Part shown: positions 11,242-22,735 of the stretch, one piece after another
Position numbering within the stretch: the stretch's first letter is position 1
Layout of the letters: each line of letters starts with the position of its first letter
Source of the DNA: Gnetum montanum
Taxonomy: Eukaryota; Streptophyta; Gnetopsida; Gnetales; Gnetaceae
Direction of reading: 5' to 3'
Assembly (NCBI GenBank): GCA_015680685.1
Contig: MNCI01003962.1
Span: 308,821 to 372,820 of the forward strand
Length of the DNA: 64,000 nucleotides
Translations under genes and position numbers: made by a program
Notes under the pieces: generated by a model
What the model saw: the letters and a program-made list of their open reading frames with translations, nothing else
Database searches by the model: none
What the model was told of the DNA's origin: nothing

Positions 11242-14200
11242 ATGACTCCTAAGACTCATTTGGTGCTTGCAAAGGTCAACAAGGTGAAGAAGACCTTAGG
11301 GCGCATGACATAGTCATGCGTTGTGGCATGGAAGAGCACACCATTGACCTAGTAGGTTACGCTTCCTCTACCCCCCTTTTTGATGTCTTGCATGTTTTTT
11401 GTTATTCGCTACTTTCATTTTACATCCTATTCACTTTGCATCTGTGTTTTCTATTATTCACTGCTTTCGTTTTTCATCCTATTCTCTTTGCATCTATGTT
11501 TTTTGTTGTTGCGTCATTTTGGCCCTTGCATCACTGCCATCGCTGTTTTGATCGTGGCAGATGCATGAACGTTGCATCATTGTTGCACGTAAGGCCACTT
11601 AAACTACCACAGTTGTAGCTGTCATAACTGCAGCGGCTCAAGTAGTTTACGTCACATGTTCTTTGAATGGCGTAACGTAGAACTGTTAGAAGGGCTAGGC
11701 CATGTTTGATGCAATAGTGTGACATGTGCTTCGCTAAATCATGTTGTTAATTATCCATTACTACACTAGGCTATTTGCATGTTCTTTCTATGCTAGGCCT
11801 TCATGCCCTTGCTACACTATGTGTGGGAGGAGGGTTATGCTATGTTGCTACTATGTTGCACGTGTATTTCCTTTAGATATGATGTCAACATTTGCTGATT
11901 GTGTTGTGTAGGGTGGGGTTGAGACCTAGGCTGATTGTCTTGGATGTTAGAGGGATCCTGTTTCACGTAGGTAGACCTATGGCTAATTTTCCTCTTCCCT
12001 AGATATGTATGGGGAACTAAGGAGTCTGGTTTAGACCTGGGGCACAGGACTTCTTGCAATTCCTCCTTGACCACTTCAATGATTGTTTGGTCCTCCCTAA
12101 AAGAGGAGGAGGTGGTCGTCATCATAGAAGCCATTTTGCCTGGGGCAACCTGAGGCATTTTGAGGTTCCTGACTGATGGAGCAGTCATGAGAAGGTGGGG
12201 GGAAGGATCCAGTCAGTGCCCAATAGGGTTAAGGCACTTGTCCTGGATTTGGGATATGGCTAAGTATGACTACTACCACTACTTCAACACATTGTTCCTT
12301 GCACGTTTTGTGACGATGTGCTTCCAAAACCCTCAAGGAATTGTCTACGTTGCTAGCGGGTGAGTTTTGCAACTTTGTTCTGCTATGTTTGTGCGATGTT
12401 GGCCATGGTGGCCTAATGCTAACGGTATGTGTTTGCTACAAGGTTTTTCCTTGATGAGAATGGTGTTCATGACCTACCGAATCAACTAGCCATGATACAG
12501 CTAGCCCTACAGGAGTTTTCTTCCACTGAGAACCTGTGGGTGGGGGTGATTTATCAATGTGGGGGTGAATATCATACCTACCTAGACGTGTATTTCCCCC
12601 TCTATGATCAGTGTAGGAGGTAGGGCTGGTTGGATGGGGAGTGGGTAAAACCCTTCACATCGATCACAGTTGACCAAGTTCTAGTTGAACTCCCATAGTT
12701 TCCACTGTCATACCGACTTGGTAGGTTGAGCAGTAAGTGCTACATGTTTGATGCCTTTGCAAATTTTGAATTTCCTGCGTCTTTGTGCTAAACATTTTGT
12801 GAACCTATTGTAGGGGCGAAGAAGCCTAAGGAGGTGACGATGGTAACCATCAAGGTGCAGGGAGAAAATGTCTACTTTAAGTATGGAGAAGTAGAGAAGA
12901 GAAAGCATTGGCTGAATGCCGTGGCTTTGGATGCTCTACTCCAGAACATTGAAAAGGTGGGGCTTCTGGATCTATTCCTGGCCCCGAACCCAAATGTTCC
13001 CACAACCGAGATGCTCATCTTGGTCGGATCCTTTTCTGACAAGGTGGGCCATTTTTGCCTGTGCGTGCATGGCGTGCAGGTGGCCATTGACATCAATGAC
13101 TAGCTGTTCATGGATATGTTCGGTGTTCCTTCTGAAGGCATTTTGGTAGGGTCAAAGTCCAAGATACAGTTGAACCTTGAGAAGAAGGACCTCGAAGAAT
13201 GGCTAGGGCTCATCAAGGAGCGTAAGGGGCTCCCTATGGAGAAGCTCAAGGAAGGACCCATCAAGGAGTTCTACCTTTTTTTTCGTGCTCATGCGTTCCC
13301 CCAGCTGCTTACAAAGGGGGAAGGTCCTGGGGCTTTAGCAGGCTTGGATAGTGTGTGAGGTCATGGAGGAGAGGACTCATTACAATTGGGTCAAGTCCCT
13401 GTGCAAAGGCTTACGGGCTAAGATCTTGGGGCACTGTGCAAAAATAGAGTCTTGTTCCAACATCCACTATGCCTTTTATATAGGTTGCCTCAAGCGCTTC
13501 GCGGAGTTCTTGGTGGTTCGGGAGAGAGGAAACTAGGTCTTGCAAAATCGCAACCAGATTTCTAGACCCTAGATTCATCAAGTATTTCGTACCATCTGAG
13601 CCCAGGTTCCCCCAGAAGTAGTTGGGGAGTCATTTTCTGTAACGACTAAGGATCGGATGGCCTACAACGTTCGTGGCCAAGATAGCATAGGAGAGACGCT
13701 CCCCATTGTGGGTGGTAGCGTATCTTGGGGTGAGCGTTTCATAGCTGAAACGGTTGCTAGCACATTGTGGTGGAAGAGGCCTCCCCCAACCCTTCAGGTG
13801 GAGGAGGAGGAGCGGAGAAGACTATGGCTTAAACTGCAGAGGATGCGACCTCCTATTGGTAAGCACTTTCATTCAGTGTTGTTTTCTTGTGGTCTACTAT
13901 GCTATGCTACGCTAGATGTCGTAGCGTAGTGTAGCATCTCCTTTAGGCTACTTGCTTCGAACTAATGCCAACATGTCTGACTATCAGAAGAAAGAGAAGA
14001 AGAAGAAGCAGGCGACGAAGAGGTGTCGACCCCTAGGATGAGGGCGACGAATAAGGATATGGAGGCCCCAATTTTGGAGAGAGGGGCTCCAATCAAGAAG
14101 AAGGGAGCTCCTACAGCTAAGAAAGGGACTCTTGTTATTAGGGAGAATCCTCCTACTGAGGAATCCCCTTTGAATAAAAATACATTGGTCTCCTCAAAGG

Positions 14201-15669
14201 AAAAGCAATAGTGCATGAAGAGGAGGTCCACAAGGACCTCGGAGAAACTTCTAGCTAGGCCTCTATCATCGTCTTGCATCAACTAAAAGAGAGACCGCCA
14301 CCAGACATTGGTGAGTTCGATGATATGTCTACCTTATCATAGTTCATTTTGGTCATTGCTAATGTGTTTAGTTATGAGACAGATGCTACTACTGATGCTA
14401 CAGGACCCACTTCGATTCCCATCGGGCCTTGGGCTGAAATCCTCGATAAATTCATGTTTATGCAGGGGATTTTTGATGACATGATTAAGCACCTTTAGCA
14501 GGTGGACCCTAAAGTGGGTAAGTAGTGGTGTTATCTGCTCTCGTGTTGCTATGCTAAAGTTTCTTGCATTTGCAACTTGTGCTATGCTAATGCGACTAGT
14601 GTATTCCTTGTGTCATGATAGCTTCTCGACTTAAATGGGACTTGACACGACCTTTGAAAGTCACTGCCGTGTCCACATTCCCACCAGAAGTGACTAAGGT
14701 GTCTCGTTGTGCATACGATGAGGTTTGCAAATGTGCTTTGCACTCGACGCGCTCTCTATGGGAGTGCAAGTGTACCAATGAGAAACTATGGAAACAAGCT
14801 CAGTGATCAGAGTAGAGGGAAGATGACCTAAGGGCCAAGGTGGAGGACCTCAAGTCAAGGTACGGCTGCCTTATGGCCCGCAAAACTAATAACGAGGATT
14901 GGTGCACCGCGGTGGTGGACCATGCTAGGTTTTGGACGGTTGTGCACCAAAATGTCGAGACTACTCGCAAACTAATAGAGGTAGTGGATGCAAATGGACC
15001 TACTAGACGAGAAGTGTCAAGAACTAAAAGACCTCTGTGCCAAGATTTTCGAATGGGGGAAAACCAAAAGAAATCATAAGCATATATATAAATAGGAAAA
15101 CACCACCCATCGTAAGTTATATGAAGAAACTGCTATGGAGGCATTTATGTACGAAGCATTCGTAAATGCCATTGGCGCTTCTGAGGCTTACACTAGGTTC
15201 AAAGAGTAGGTCAAGGTGACGAAAGCTCCTAACTTGAAAGTGACCCTTCCCACAGGAGAGGCTACGGCTATCCCCTATGCTTCGGGGCCGTCAAGGTGGA
15301 CACCAGCCGAAAGGGCAAGAGCTGTCATAGCTGATTTTGCAGCAGAAAGAAGGCGTTGGATAGATATCATGACAGAGGAGGTCTGGCATCAGCTTGAGCT
15401 TAGCTTAGGCTAGATACCTTTTGAGAAAGATGCAAGACCTGCTTAGGTTCATCACGTTCTACCATGTTAATGTTTACGCTCGATTGTAGTTAGCGTTTGT
15501 TGGCCTCACTGACCACTTTACCCCAGTGATGCAAGCCCCAAGTGATGGCGCAACACCCGTAGAGGGAGGGAATGAAGAGCTGGTGAGGGATCAAGCAGCA
15601 GAAGATAATGTAAAGGGAGATGATGCAGGAGTGAATGGCAGAGGTGATGCAAATAGAAACGACCCATGA
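11242..15669 (+). pseudogene. Antisense intronic gene of a Tat-like element, copy 2 (six exons)
   Basis: An unrecognised gene of about 1,150 codons, antisense to gag-pol and lying between protease and RT. Exons are 11242-11351, 11912-12359, 12443-12720, 12814-13858, 13988-14517 and 14622-15669. All five introns are GT-AG (560, 83, 93, 129 and 104 bp), and joining them keeps the frame at introns 2-5. The first two introns interrupt codons at phase 2 and the third at phase 1, as in copy 1 at 2272. The protein starts basic (KVNKVKK), has a central domain (exon 4, with VTIKVQGENVYFKYG), then a charged EREEEEAGDEE segment, a likely coiled coil in exon 6 (AKVEDLKSR) and an acidic Gly/Asn/Asp tail ending at 15669. 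It is broken by many stops, mostly CAG to TAG, and by frameshifts near 12235, 13355, 14170, 14985 and 15415. I find no transposase, protease or polymerase motif. Antisense extra ORFs are known in plant Tat elements, but I cannot link this one to a family. Confidence 0.7.
11394..11515 (+). repeat. ~52-bp tandem repeat in intron 1 of antisense gene copy 2
   Basis: A little over two units reading GTTTT...TATTC...CATCCTATTC...TTTGCATCT start at 11394, 11445 and 11498. The sequence is T-rich and lies inside the 560-bp intron. It produces the overlapping plus-strand open frames at 11316-11618, which I do not take as coding. Confidence 0.6.
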
Positions 15670-16020
15670 CAACATGGGATTTCTTTTTGAAAATTTGAAA
15701 TATAGGATTTTTTGAAATTTTGTAATGAATTTTGCAAATATTGAAAGATAATAGTTTTACATGAGGAAAGAGAATTCTGTGCTAACTTGCATATTGCATA
15801 CATGCATTTTGTATAGAATGTTCATGATTTCTAGGTTTAGGCCATTTGGGGCCATTGCGTAATATGCCAAAGGGATGATGCGTCAACAACTTGAACAAAA
15901 GCTAACTTAGTGACTTGTGCTAGTTTTAGGCCATTTCATTTAGTTTTAGGCCTAAAACTAGCGATACGCAATGACCCGAAAGGGCAACTTAGTCCATGAA
16001 TTTTCATTTAGGGGATCAAC
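15670..16020 (-). repeat. Protease side of the intron, element A, with TTAAACTAG-like motifs
   Basis: Between the end of the antisense gene and the protease remnant lie motif copies at about 15825-15965, including TTTTAGGCCTAAAACTAG. These are the protease-side counterpart of the cluster at 48780-49075 in element C. The donor of the pro-RT intron should be here, but I cannot place it. Confidence 0.5.
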
Positions 16021-16024
16021 TTGC

Positions 16025-16500
16025 TGAGCTGACCCCTTTGTCGGGTAGTTAGTGTAGGTTGCAATAGGTTATTCATTCTCAGAAGTTATGACTTCTGAGC
16101 CTTCTTTCACGCCTATGTTGTGGATCATTTGCGTTGCCACTTCATCATCATGGATCACCACTTCTCTACCTGTGTAAGGTAGGTGGATCTCCTAGTGTAT
16201 GGGTGAGTAGACAATCGTAAGTTGCACTAACCACGATCTTCCCAAGATCAGGTTAAACCCTGGCATCTCCTCGACCATAATAAACATTGCATCTGTGGGG
16301 AACTGGTCCCCTGCTATGAAGTTTATGTGAACAGTACCCTTTACCACGACTTGTGCCCCATTGAATGACCTTAGGCATGTCATCATTGTGGGCTTGATCT
16401 AGTCAACCAAGCCCAACTTGTCTACAATGGGAAAAGGGATGACATTCATGGTGTCCCATCATCAATGTGTACCCTTTAGATCCAGTGTTGACGGATCTAA
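16025..16500 (-). pseudogene. Retropepsin-like protease of element A
   Basis: An aspartic protease that would cut the Gag-Pol polyprotein. The clear part is the C-terminal half at 16192-16386: a hydrophobic run with HINFIAGDQFPT, then EMPGFNLILGRSWL, the typical end of a gypsy protease. It aligns closely with element C (DFIAGDRFPT, EMPGFNLILG at 48240-48360). The active-site DTG/DDG region, expected near 16470-16500, is degraded. It is in a different frame from gag, so a frameshift lies between them. Confidence 0.75.
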
Positions 16501-17380
16501 ATTATGATGAATAGGGGCGACGTAGTCACATGACCTTTCTTAGGGTCTTCCCTAATGGCATCATCGTGAAAGGTCAGTTGAGGCTATTCTGACCCTGTAG
16601 GCATGGAGGGAAGCATGATCGAGTAGATCGTTTCCTCCTTCGCTAGCATGTCTTCTTTGATCGGAATCGTTGTCAACACTTGGATCGGAGCATCGCGGTG
16701 TGGAGTAGATGTCATGATCAGGTCGTACAAGCTCAGGGTAGTGTTTTTTTTAGAGCTTGTTTGACCTGTGCGAAGGTGTCTAAGAGGTCTTGGCTGCCTC
16801 CTAGTTTGACGCCTTCCTCCTCTTCTATCTGTCCCAGAAGAAGAATTTCTCGTGGAGAAGCAACTTCAGATCTGGGCTCAAATCCTTGTTGGTAGAACGA
16901 TGCAGACTACGTGGTCGTGTTAACCTTTGTTTTTGGCATAAATGTAGGGAGTGAGGATGTAGGCTTGGGGATACCTGGGATGGTGCCTCCCTTAGACATC
17001 TCACCTTCGAAGTGGACTTCTCGCCTTGTAGGATGAGAAGGCTGCTTAGCTGTTTCGCATAAGACAGGGGTCATCGAGGACATCGGCCCCCTGATGACGA
17101 ATGGAGCTAAAGGTGTTACTGGTCAGGACCGCATGGCCCCACCAATAGGTGGCACGAAAGTGGGTGCCCATGGTGGAACTTTCAAGATGAAAGGCTGTTA
17201 TGATCTTTGATTAGTCGCTCATGGTATTGGTGCACTGCGCTGAGGCACACAGACTACGAATGGCTGCTGGGGTGGCCTAGGATCACTGTCAATGTCGATG
17301 GCATTGATTACATAACTAGCATTGTTGGCATTGAGGGAGTCTGTGTAGACATATATAGATTAGTTTTCAGGGCATATTGG
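16501..17380 (-). pseudogene. Gag-protease linker of element A
   Basis: Low-similarity coding remnant between the Gag zinc region and protease. A PFVVCVPQ motif near 17250 corresponds to the repeated PFVIxVP motif in the linker of element C. A segment with LGQIEEEE and DTFAQVKQAL lies near 16750-16830. Plus-strand frames here are shadows. Confidence 0.5.
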
Positions 17381-19677
17381 ATTTCTTTCATCCAACACCA
17401 ATTTCCCCTAGTCGATTAATCTTTGGATGTCATCTTGCAATGCTAGGAAGTAATCCATGTTGTGACCACACTATTGGTGGTAGTCACAAAACCTGTCTAG
17501 CCTAAAACACCTAGGAAATGGAGGCTCATTGGGTAGGGCCAAAGAGGGCTTTCTAAGGAGCTCGTAGTAGCGTTAATGTTTCACAATTGCTTCTTCTGAA
17601 ATTTGTTTGTGCCAGATGTATCCCGCTGCTAGTAGTTGCTTCAAAAGTTTTGAAGGCTTAAGAGGTAGTGGGGTGTACTTTGAGCGATCTTTGTGCTTAA
17701 AGTTGGGCTTAGGTTGTGCAGATGTTTCAGGTGCAGGTACAATAGGTTGCAACATGTGGCCCTATTTGGGCATAGGGTTAGCCATGGGTATGGCCAGTTT
17801 CTTGCTGTTCTTGCTACCGTTGTTGCTAGGTTTGGGCTTGGCCTCAGCTACCACATCAGCCACTGTGGTTGTTGGGGATTTACGCTTTTCCTTCTTTGCA
17901 AAGGTGTTCTCAGCTACGTCTTGTATGCTCTTAGTCTGAGTGAAAGCCTAACTAAGAGAGCGAGGATCAAGGTAGTATAGTTTGGACTTGATAAAGTCGT
18001 TCACTGCACCCTTAAAGATGGCCAACAGATGGGCCTCTATGATGGGCTCACGGATCTTGTTAAGGGTTGCGTTCCAATGTTGGATGAACTTTTGGACTAG
18101 CTTTAAGGGGTATTGCTTCACATTCATCAACTAGTCCAATGTGGTTTCTGGCTTCAAGTTGTACTTGAAGCATGTCACGAACTAGGTTAGCGACTCTTTT
18201 AGAGTTGAAATGGATAAGCGTGGCAACGCATGGTACCAATCCAAGGCTTTCCTAGCTCTGGACATGGTAAAGATGCAAATGATCGTGTGTGGCCATTGTT
18301 GCAGTAGTAGAGACTCAAACCTGAAGATGACAAGATGTGCATTGGGATCTCCCTCCCCATCATACTTTGTGAAATGCTGAAGAGACATCCCTAGGGGTAG
18401 CATCAAATCAGGGATTGCAGGGTTGATAGGATCATCCTGGTAAAAGTCCATGACTTGTACCGTGTCAGACCCAACAACTTTGAGGCATTTTATTTCCTTA
18501 GTGAGGGTTTGGATGAGTTGAAATGCTTGGTCTATACCTGGTGATGTTGTAGATGGTTGGGGCGCTACAGAGGCCTCACCTGCATGTGGTGTGGTGGGGG
18601 TGGTGGTGTGACCCATCGGTGGAACCGTTGGGATGACCCCCGTGAGCGGTGTTGTCTGTGTTGTCCACCACCTGACAGGTGGTGTTGTTAAGGTAGCGAC
18701 CACGGGTTGGGTTGCTGGATAGACTACTTATGTCACTGGTAGTGTAGACCATAGCCCCGTGTTAGGTTGTGCCGACTGCGAGGATTGGTGTATTTGAGAG
18801 CACACGTAGTGAGACATCTGCAACAGTTGCTGGGTAGGTAAAGAAGCAAATGGGGCCCACCATGTGAAGGGGACAAGGCCTGCCATAGTGGGTGAAATAG
18901 AGGTGAATGTAGGAATAGAGGCAGAAGTCATGTATGTTTGTGAAGTAGGTACGGTATGCACATGTGGTAGGGTAGCCATGGTTGGTGTGTTATGTGCCAC
19001 AGGAATAGACTACTAAACAGCCTGCAAATGGATAGTAGCTACAAACGGAATAGGGGAAATAGGTAAGAGTGGGCATTGAAACGCCATGGGATTGGTGTGG
19101 CTACCCATAACAGCTGTAATCTTGGGTTGTAGAAGCATAGGCGTAATTACAAAGGGAGTGGTAATAGATGATGGCTTGGCCCAGAAGGATTGTATAGGAG
19201 GGACAGGAGTGGGGTTGATTGGACCTCCCTCGTCCGATTGGGAATCAAGTTCCTTATGTCTATCCTAGAAAGTGTCATCTTGGTTGGATGCTATGTCCTG
19301 TTGCTCCCTAAGCCTAGCCAACTAGATTAGTTGGTCTAGAAGCATTTGGTACGCTTGTGTTAAGGATAGAGAAACGCCAGGAGTAGGAACAAATTCCTTC
19401 CCATTGCAGTAAGCAAACTCAAAGCTACATTTTTCCTCGAGTTCATCTATGTCCAAGGGTAGATTGGCCTACACCTTTGCACAGAGAAACTATAACACTC
19501 GTGTTGCTAGGCCAATCCCTCAGGTCCTTAGTTTTTGATTCTAAGAGATCAACGTGTTTCCAGTGTTGGGTTCAGTGGTTGTTCGACACTAGTAGTGCCT
19601 TAAACCGTGATGGGAACTTCAATGTTGAAGGAAACCTCCACGTTGAAGGCATTGGTAGAAGTAGTTGAAAAAGCCAT
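17381..19677 (-). pseudogene. Gag of element A
   Basis: The structural protein of the virus-like particle. The start is the ATG at 19677-19675. The first part resembles the element C Gag start (NP...RxSLR). A Thr/Pro-rich region (18600-19000) follows, then the Gag core at about 18000-18500: VMDFYQDDPINP, FTKYDGEGDPNAHL, RKALDWYHALPR, VTCFKYNLKPE and FIKSKLYYLDPRSLS. Near 17470-17500 is a CDYHQxCGHNMDY zinc-knuckle-like motif. The frame is shared from 19000 down to 17573, with scattered stops. Element C has a clearly homologous Gag on the plus strand at 44725-46960. Confidence 0.85.
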
Positions 19678-19739
19678 TGCAAGCTGAGTAGTTTTGCAAA
19701 AGGGCATGAAAAAATGCAAAAAAGAGAAAAGATACTGAA

Positions 19740-20353
19740 AGGCAATAAAAAGAAGGCTTTACGTCTTGCTGGATTCTTGAGGAACCGTCGAGACGACCGA
19801 TCTGCACCACACAAAGCATAAACAACTGCAAAAGGGTGTCACGTTTACACCAGTGTGCTATGAGGTATAGAGCACATGAAAGACTACCATAAGATAAGTT
19901 TAGCTAACTGGCAAAGTCTTTGCATCTCGCAGGGTCCCCGAGGAACCGTCAAAGTGACCGATCTGTACCACGCACAATGGGGTATAGAATGCATGCAAGA
20001 ACATGAGGTGGGCAAGTTAACTAGCAAACAAGTAGGCTTTATGTCTTGCGGGGCTCCGGAGGAACTGTTGAAGCAACCAACTTGTACTACACACAATGGG
20101 GTAGAAAATGCATGCAAGACTACCATAGAATAGGCTAGTTAACTGGCAGTTGTAGGCCTTGTGTTTTGTAGGGCTCCCAAGGAACTGTTGAGGTGACCGA
20201 TCTGCACTGCACAAAGCGTAAACAACTGCGAAAGGGTGTCACTTTTACGCTTATGCATATCAGGTTGCATAAGGATCACACAACTACCATGGAACACAGA
20301 AAAGGCACCAAAAGGCCCTCCTTTTAGCACCAGAAAATGGTAGCAACCAAAAA
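19740..20353 (-). repeat. Tandem repeats in the 5' leader of element A
   Basis: Four copies of a ~120-150-bp unit start near 19761, 19914, 20033 and 20153. All share GGAACCGTCGAGACGACCGA-type sequence. Copies 1 and 4 continue into CACAAAGC(A/G)TAAACAACTGC; copies 2 and 3 continue into CACAATGGGGTA and a CATGCAAGA segment, giving an A-B-B-A order. The block lies between the 5' LTR and the Gag start. I could not identify a primer-binding site. Confidence 0.7.
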
Positions 20354-21944
20354 TGTCAACAGATGGAAAATTCCGAGGGGTCGACGGGTGTGATAGTTTT
20401 GACCCCATACCCATAGGAGGGCCGTGTTGGGTGTGTGCAGATATAGGATGCCTTGAACAGTCTTGTTGATCAAATAGGGACTTAATTGGCATCTATATAG
20501 CCTTTTGCAACATATAATTTGAAAATAGGGCGAGAATGTAAAGTAATGCTTGAAATTAAATAAGATAGAAAATAATGTAGCACATGGTAATAAGAAGGAA
20601 ACAAAGTAAAATGTAGTTAGAGAAAAGCACCACTCTGAAGCTACAAGTTTGCTCTATTAGGGTAAATACAGTTGGTTGCATAACATGACAGAGTGCAGAT
20701 ATCCCGAGAGTAACTAGGACGTATAGAGAAAAGTAGGTTATGTGCTTGGGTGCGGACTTAGGTGCTGACAATGTGTGGATTCTACCAAGGTGATAGAAGA
20801 GGGACAGAACAAAATGTCAGCTGGGAATAATAACTATTTGTAGTGTCAAATAGAAAGCTTATAATGCTTGATGTTAGAATGTGCCAGGAGGAGAACTTAA
20901 GTGCCATAGAGAGGAAAATTTGAAACTTTGCAAAAAATTTGAACTGAACCCTTTGAATGTTGCTCATCAGGGTATTTATAGAACCAAGGGCACGTGAAAG
21001 GGGTAGTTTGGATGCCACAAACCCTGGGCCTTCGTTGACTTACTTGTGTTGCACATGCTAGTATGACCATTGGATGTGCATGACCATTATGACTATGAGT
21101 CTGCAATGCTGCAACTGTGAGCTTTCCATGGCATAATTGCATCGTCAGTGTCTGGAGACATGTGCCAATGGTCCAATTAGGTGAAGTGCATTGATGTGGC
21201 AAAACCACCTACATGCTTTGCTGTGTGTCGTAGCATAGCATGCTTGGTGTAGCATAGCATGTTATCTTGCATTTCACTACACACATATGCTACATACTTG
21301 CTACGCTATGTAGCGTAGTGTTTGGCCTTAGTAGCGAACACTTGGTCAATCTACAAACCTTGCTTCCTGCATTGTAGAACTTGCAACCTTGCTGGCCTTG
21401 TCCTTTGAGCTTCCTTCTATCTCTTCCAAAGGATTGCTATGCCTCACTACGCCATGTAGCTCAACGTAGCGTAGTAGCAGACATAGTCTACCACTTCCTA
21501 ACAGAAAGGAAACATTATTGAAGGACTTGAAGTTGGGCGATGAAACTAGCTCTATAGTTGTTGCTATGCTACACTACGCTATGTAGCATAGTGTAGTGTG
21601 GCACTTCGCTTTGCAAATGTTTTCTAAAGCTTGCTACACTACATAGTGGAGCATAGTGTAGCGTAGCAGACTTCGTGACTTAGAAAACTTGTCGAATTAT
21701 TTCGTGCATCTAGAATGTTTCTTCCAACTCCATGTGTCTTCCTGAGTAGGCTGTCAGCTAGGAAAGCTACTTGGGTGGATAGGCAGGATGATCTGTAGAG
21801 CATGTTCATGCCCAAAGTAGAAAATTTGCCAAATTGGTCAACCTAAACTTAGAGCATTCTCCACTCCGAAGAACTACCATAACATTGCACGAATTGTAAT
21901 ACTTGGTGAAGCGAGAATGACCTTGCATTTTTTGGGGTGTTTCA
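20354..21944 (-). mobile_element. 5' LTR of element A
   Basis: On the minus strand it starts TGAAACACCCC at 21944 and ends ...CTGTTGACA at 20354, about 1.59 kb. A TATA box (CTATAAATA) lies at 20973-20981, about 600 bp before the inner end. The U5 box GTCCCTATTTGATCAACAAG lies near 20463-20482. The U3 part is full of imperfect palindromes built from CTACGCTATGTAGC and its relatives. The outer end falls inside the RT of fragment D, giving a sharp insertion junction. Confidence 0.7.
21225..21690. repeat. Palindromic TAGCGTAG/CTACGCTA words in the 5' LTR of A
   Basis: At least six clusters of short inverted repeats, such as GCTACACTACGCTATGTAGC near 21570, occur at roughly 21230, 21300, 21450, 21570, 21640 and 21665. 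The same words occur in an intron of the antisense gene of this element (13895-13945). Possible hairpins or protein-binding sites; function unknown. Confidence 0.65.
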
Positions 21945-22735
21945 AAAAGTGCTCTAAGGGATCATGAAGGTCATACTAATTTTGTGCTCTAGATTGATCC
22001 TTATCTAATTATAACCTGAGAACCCATCCATAAAGAACAACAAGGCATGTCTGACCATAGTACTGATAAGTTGATCAATACTAGGAAAAGGGAAGTCATC
22101 TTTGATAGTTGCTTTATTTAGATCTTAGAAATCAATTCAAATATAAATACTTCCATTTTTCTTAGGGACTACAACTATGTTGGACACCCATTTTGCATAG
22201 TCAATAGCCCTAATCAAACTATCTTGGTATGGCTTTAAGATCTTATCATGAACTACCAAGACCAAATCAAGTCTAATCTTACACACTATTTACTTAATGG
22301 GTCTAATGCTTGGGTCTAGTATGATATTGTGTTGTACCAGGCCTAGGTATAAGCCTAGCATATCCTCATATGACCATAAAAAGGCCTTAATGTTGCTTTG
22401 TAGGACCTTGGTAATGTCTTGGACCTGTTCAGGTTCTAATGAGAAACTTATTTTTAAGATCTTTTTTTCTCACCACTATGTGTTGTAATAGGAATATCAA
22501 CTCGAGAGTCTTCAGTTGTCACTCAACTCTAAGTCAAGGATTTTAACTAGGTTTTCAAACCATTCTAGAGGTTTCTCTATTGAGGCTATGTGGTCAACCA
22601 GACTCTCAGGCTCAAGATCTAGGCAATCAAGGTTGATACATCATTCAACATTACCATGAGGTTCATGTAGATACAAAGGCAAGTAAATTTGCTCTTAGGT
22701 ACTCATACTTCAATCCTTCATGTTAACTAAAAGCA
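21945..22735 (-). pseudogene. Truncated RT of fragment D
   Basis: The N-terminal half of a Tat-like reverse transcriptase, reading from the linker near 22700 through a region matching WVSNIVVV and CIDFRDLN to FFMDGFSGYN and a decayed PWGTF. It is cut immediately after that point by the outer end of the A LTR at 21944. The rest of D's RT (the YVDD part) is not found on the far side of A near 5027. Several stops are present. An acceptor-like CTTTTAG before the first codons resembles those in A, B and C. Confidence 0.75.

Noticed and set aside
11835-12188. A 117-codon minus-strand open frame
   Set aside because: It overlaps exon 2 of the plus-strand gene, which has splice sites, conserved phase and a homologue. 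The minus frame has no start context, motif or homologue in the other copies.
20330-20400. Primer-binding site next to the A 5' LTR
   Set aside because: TGGTTGCTACC and TGGTGCTAAAAG both start TGG but match no tRNA 3' end I can name with confidence.
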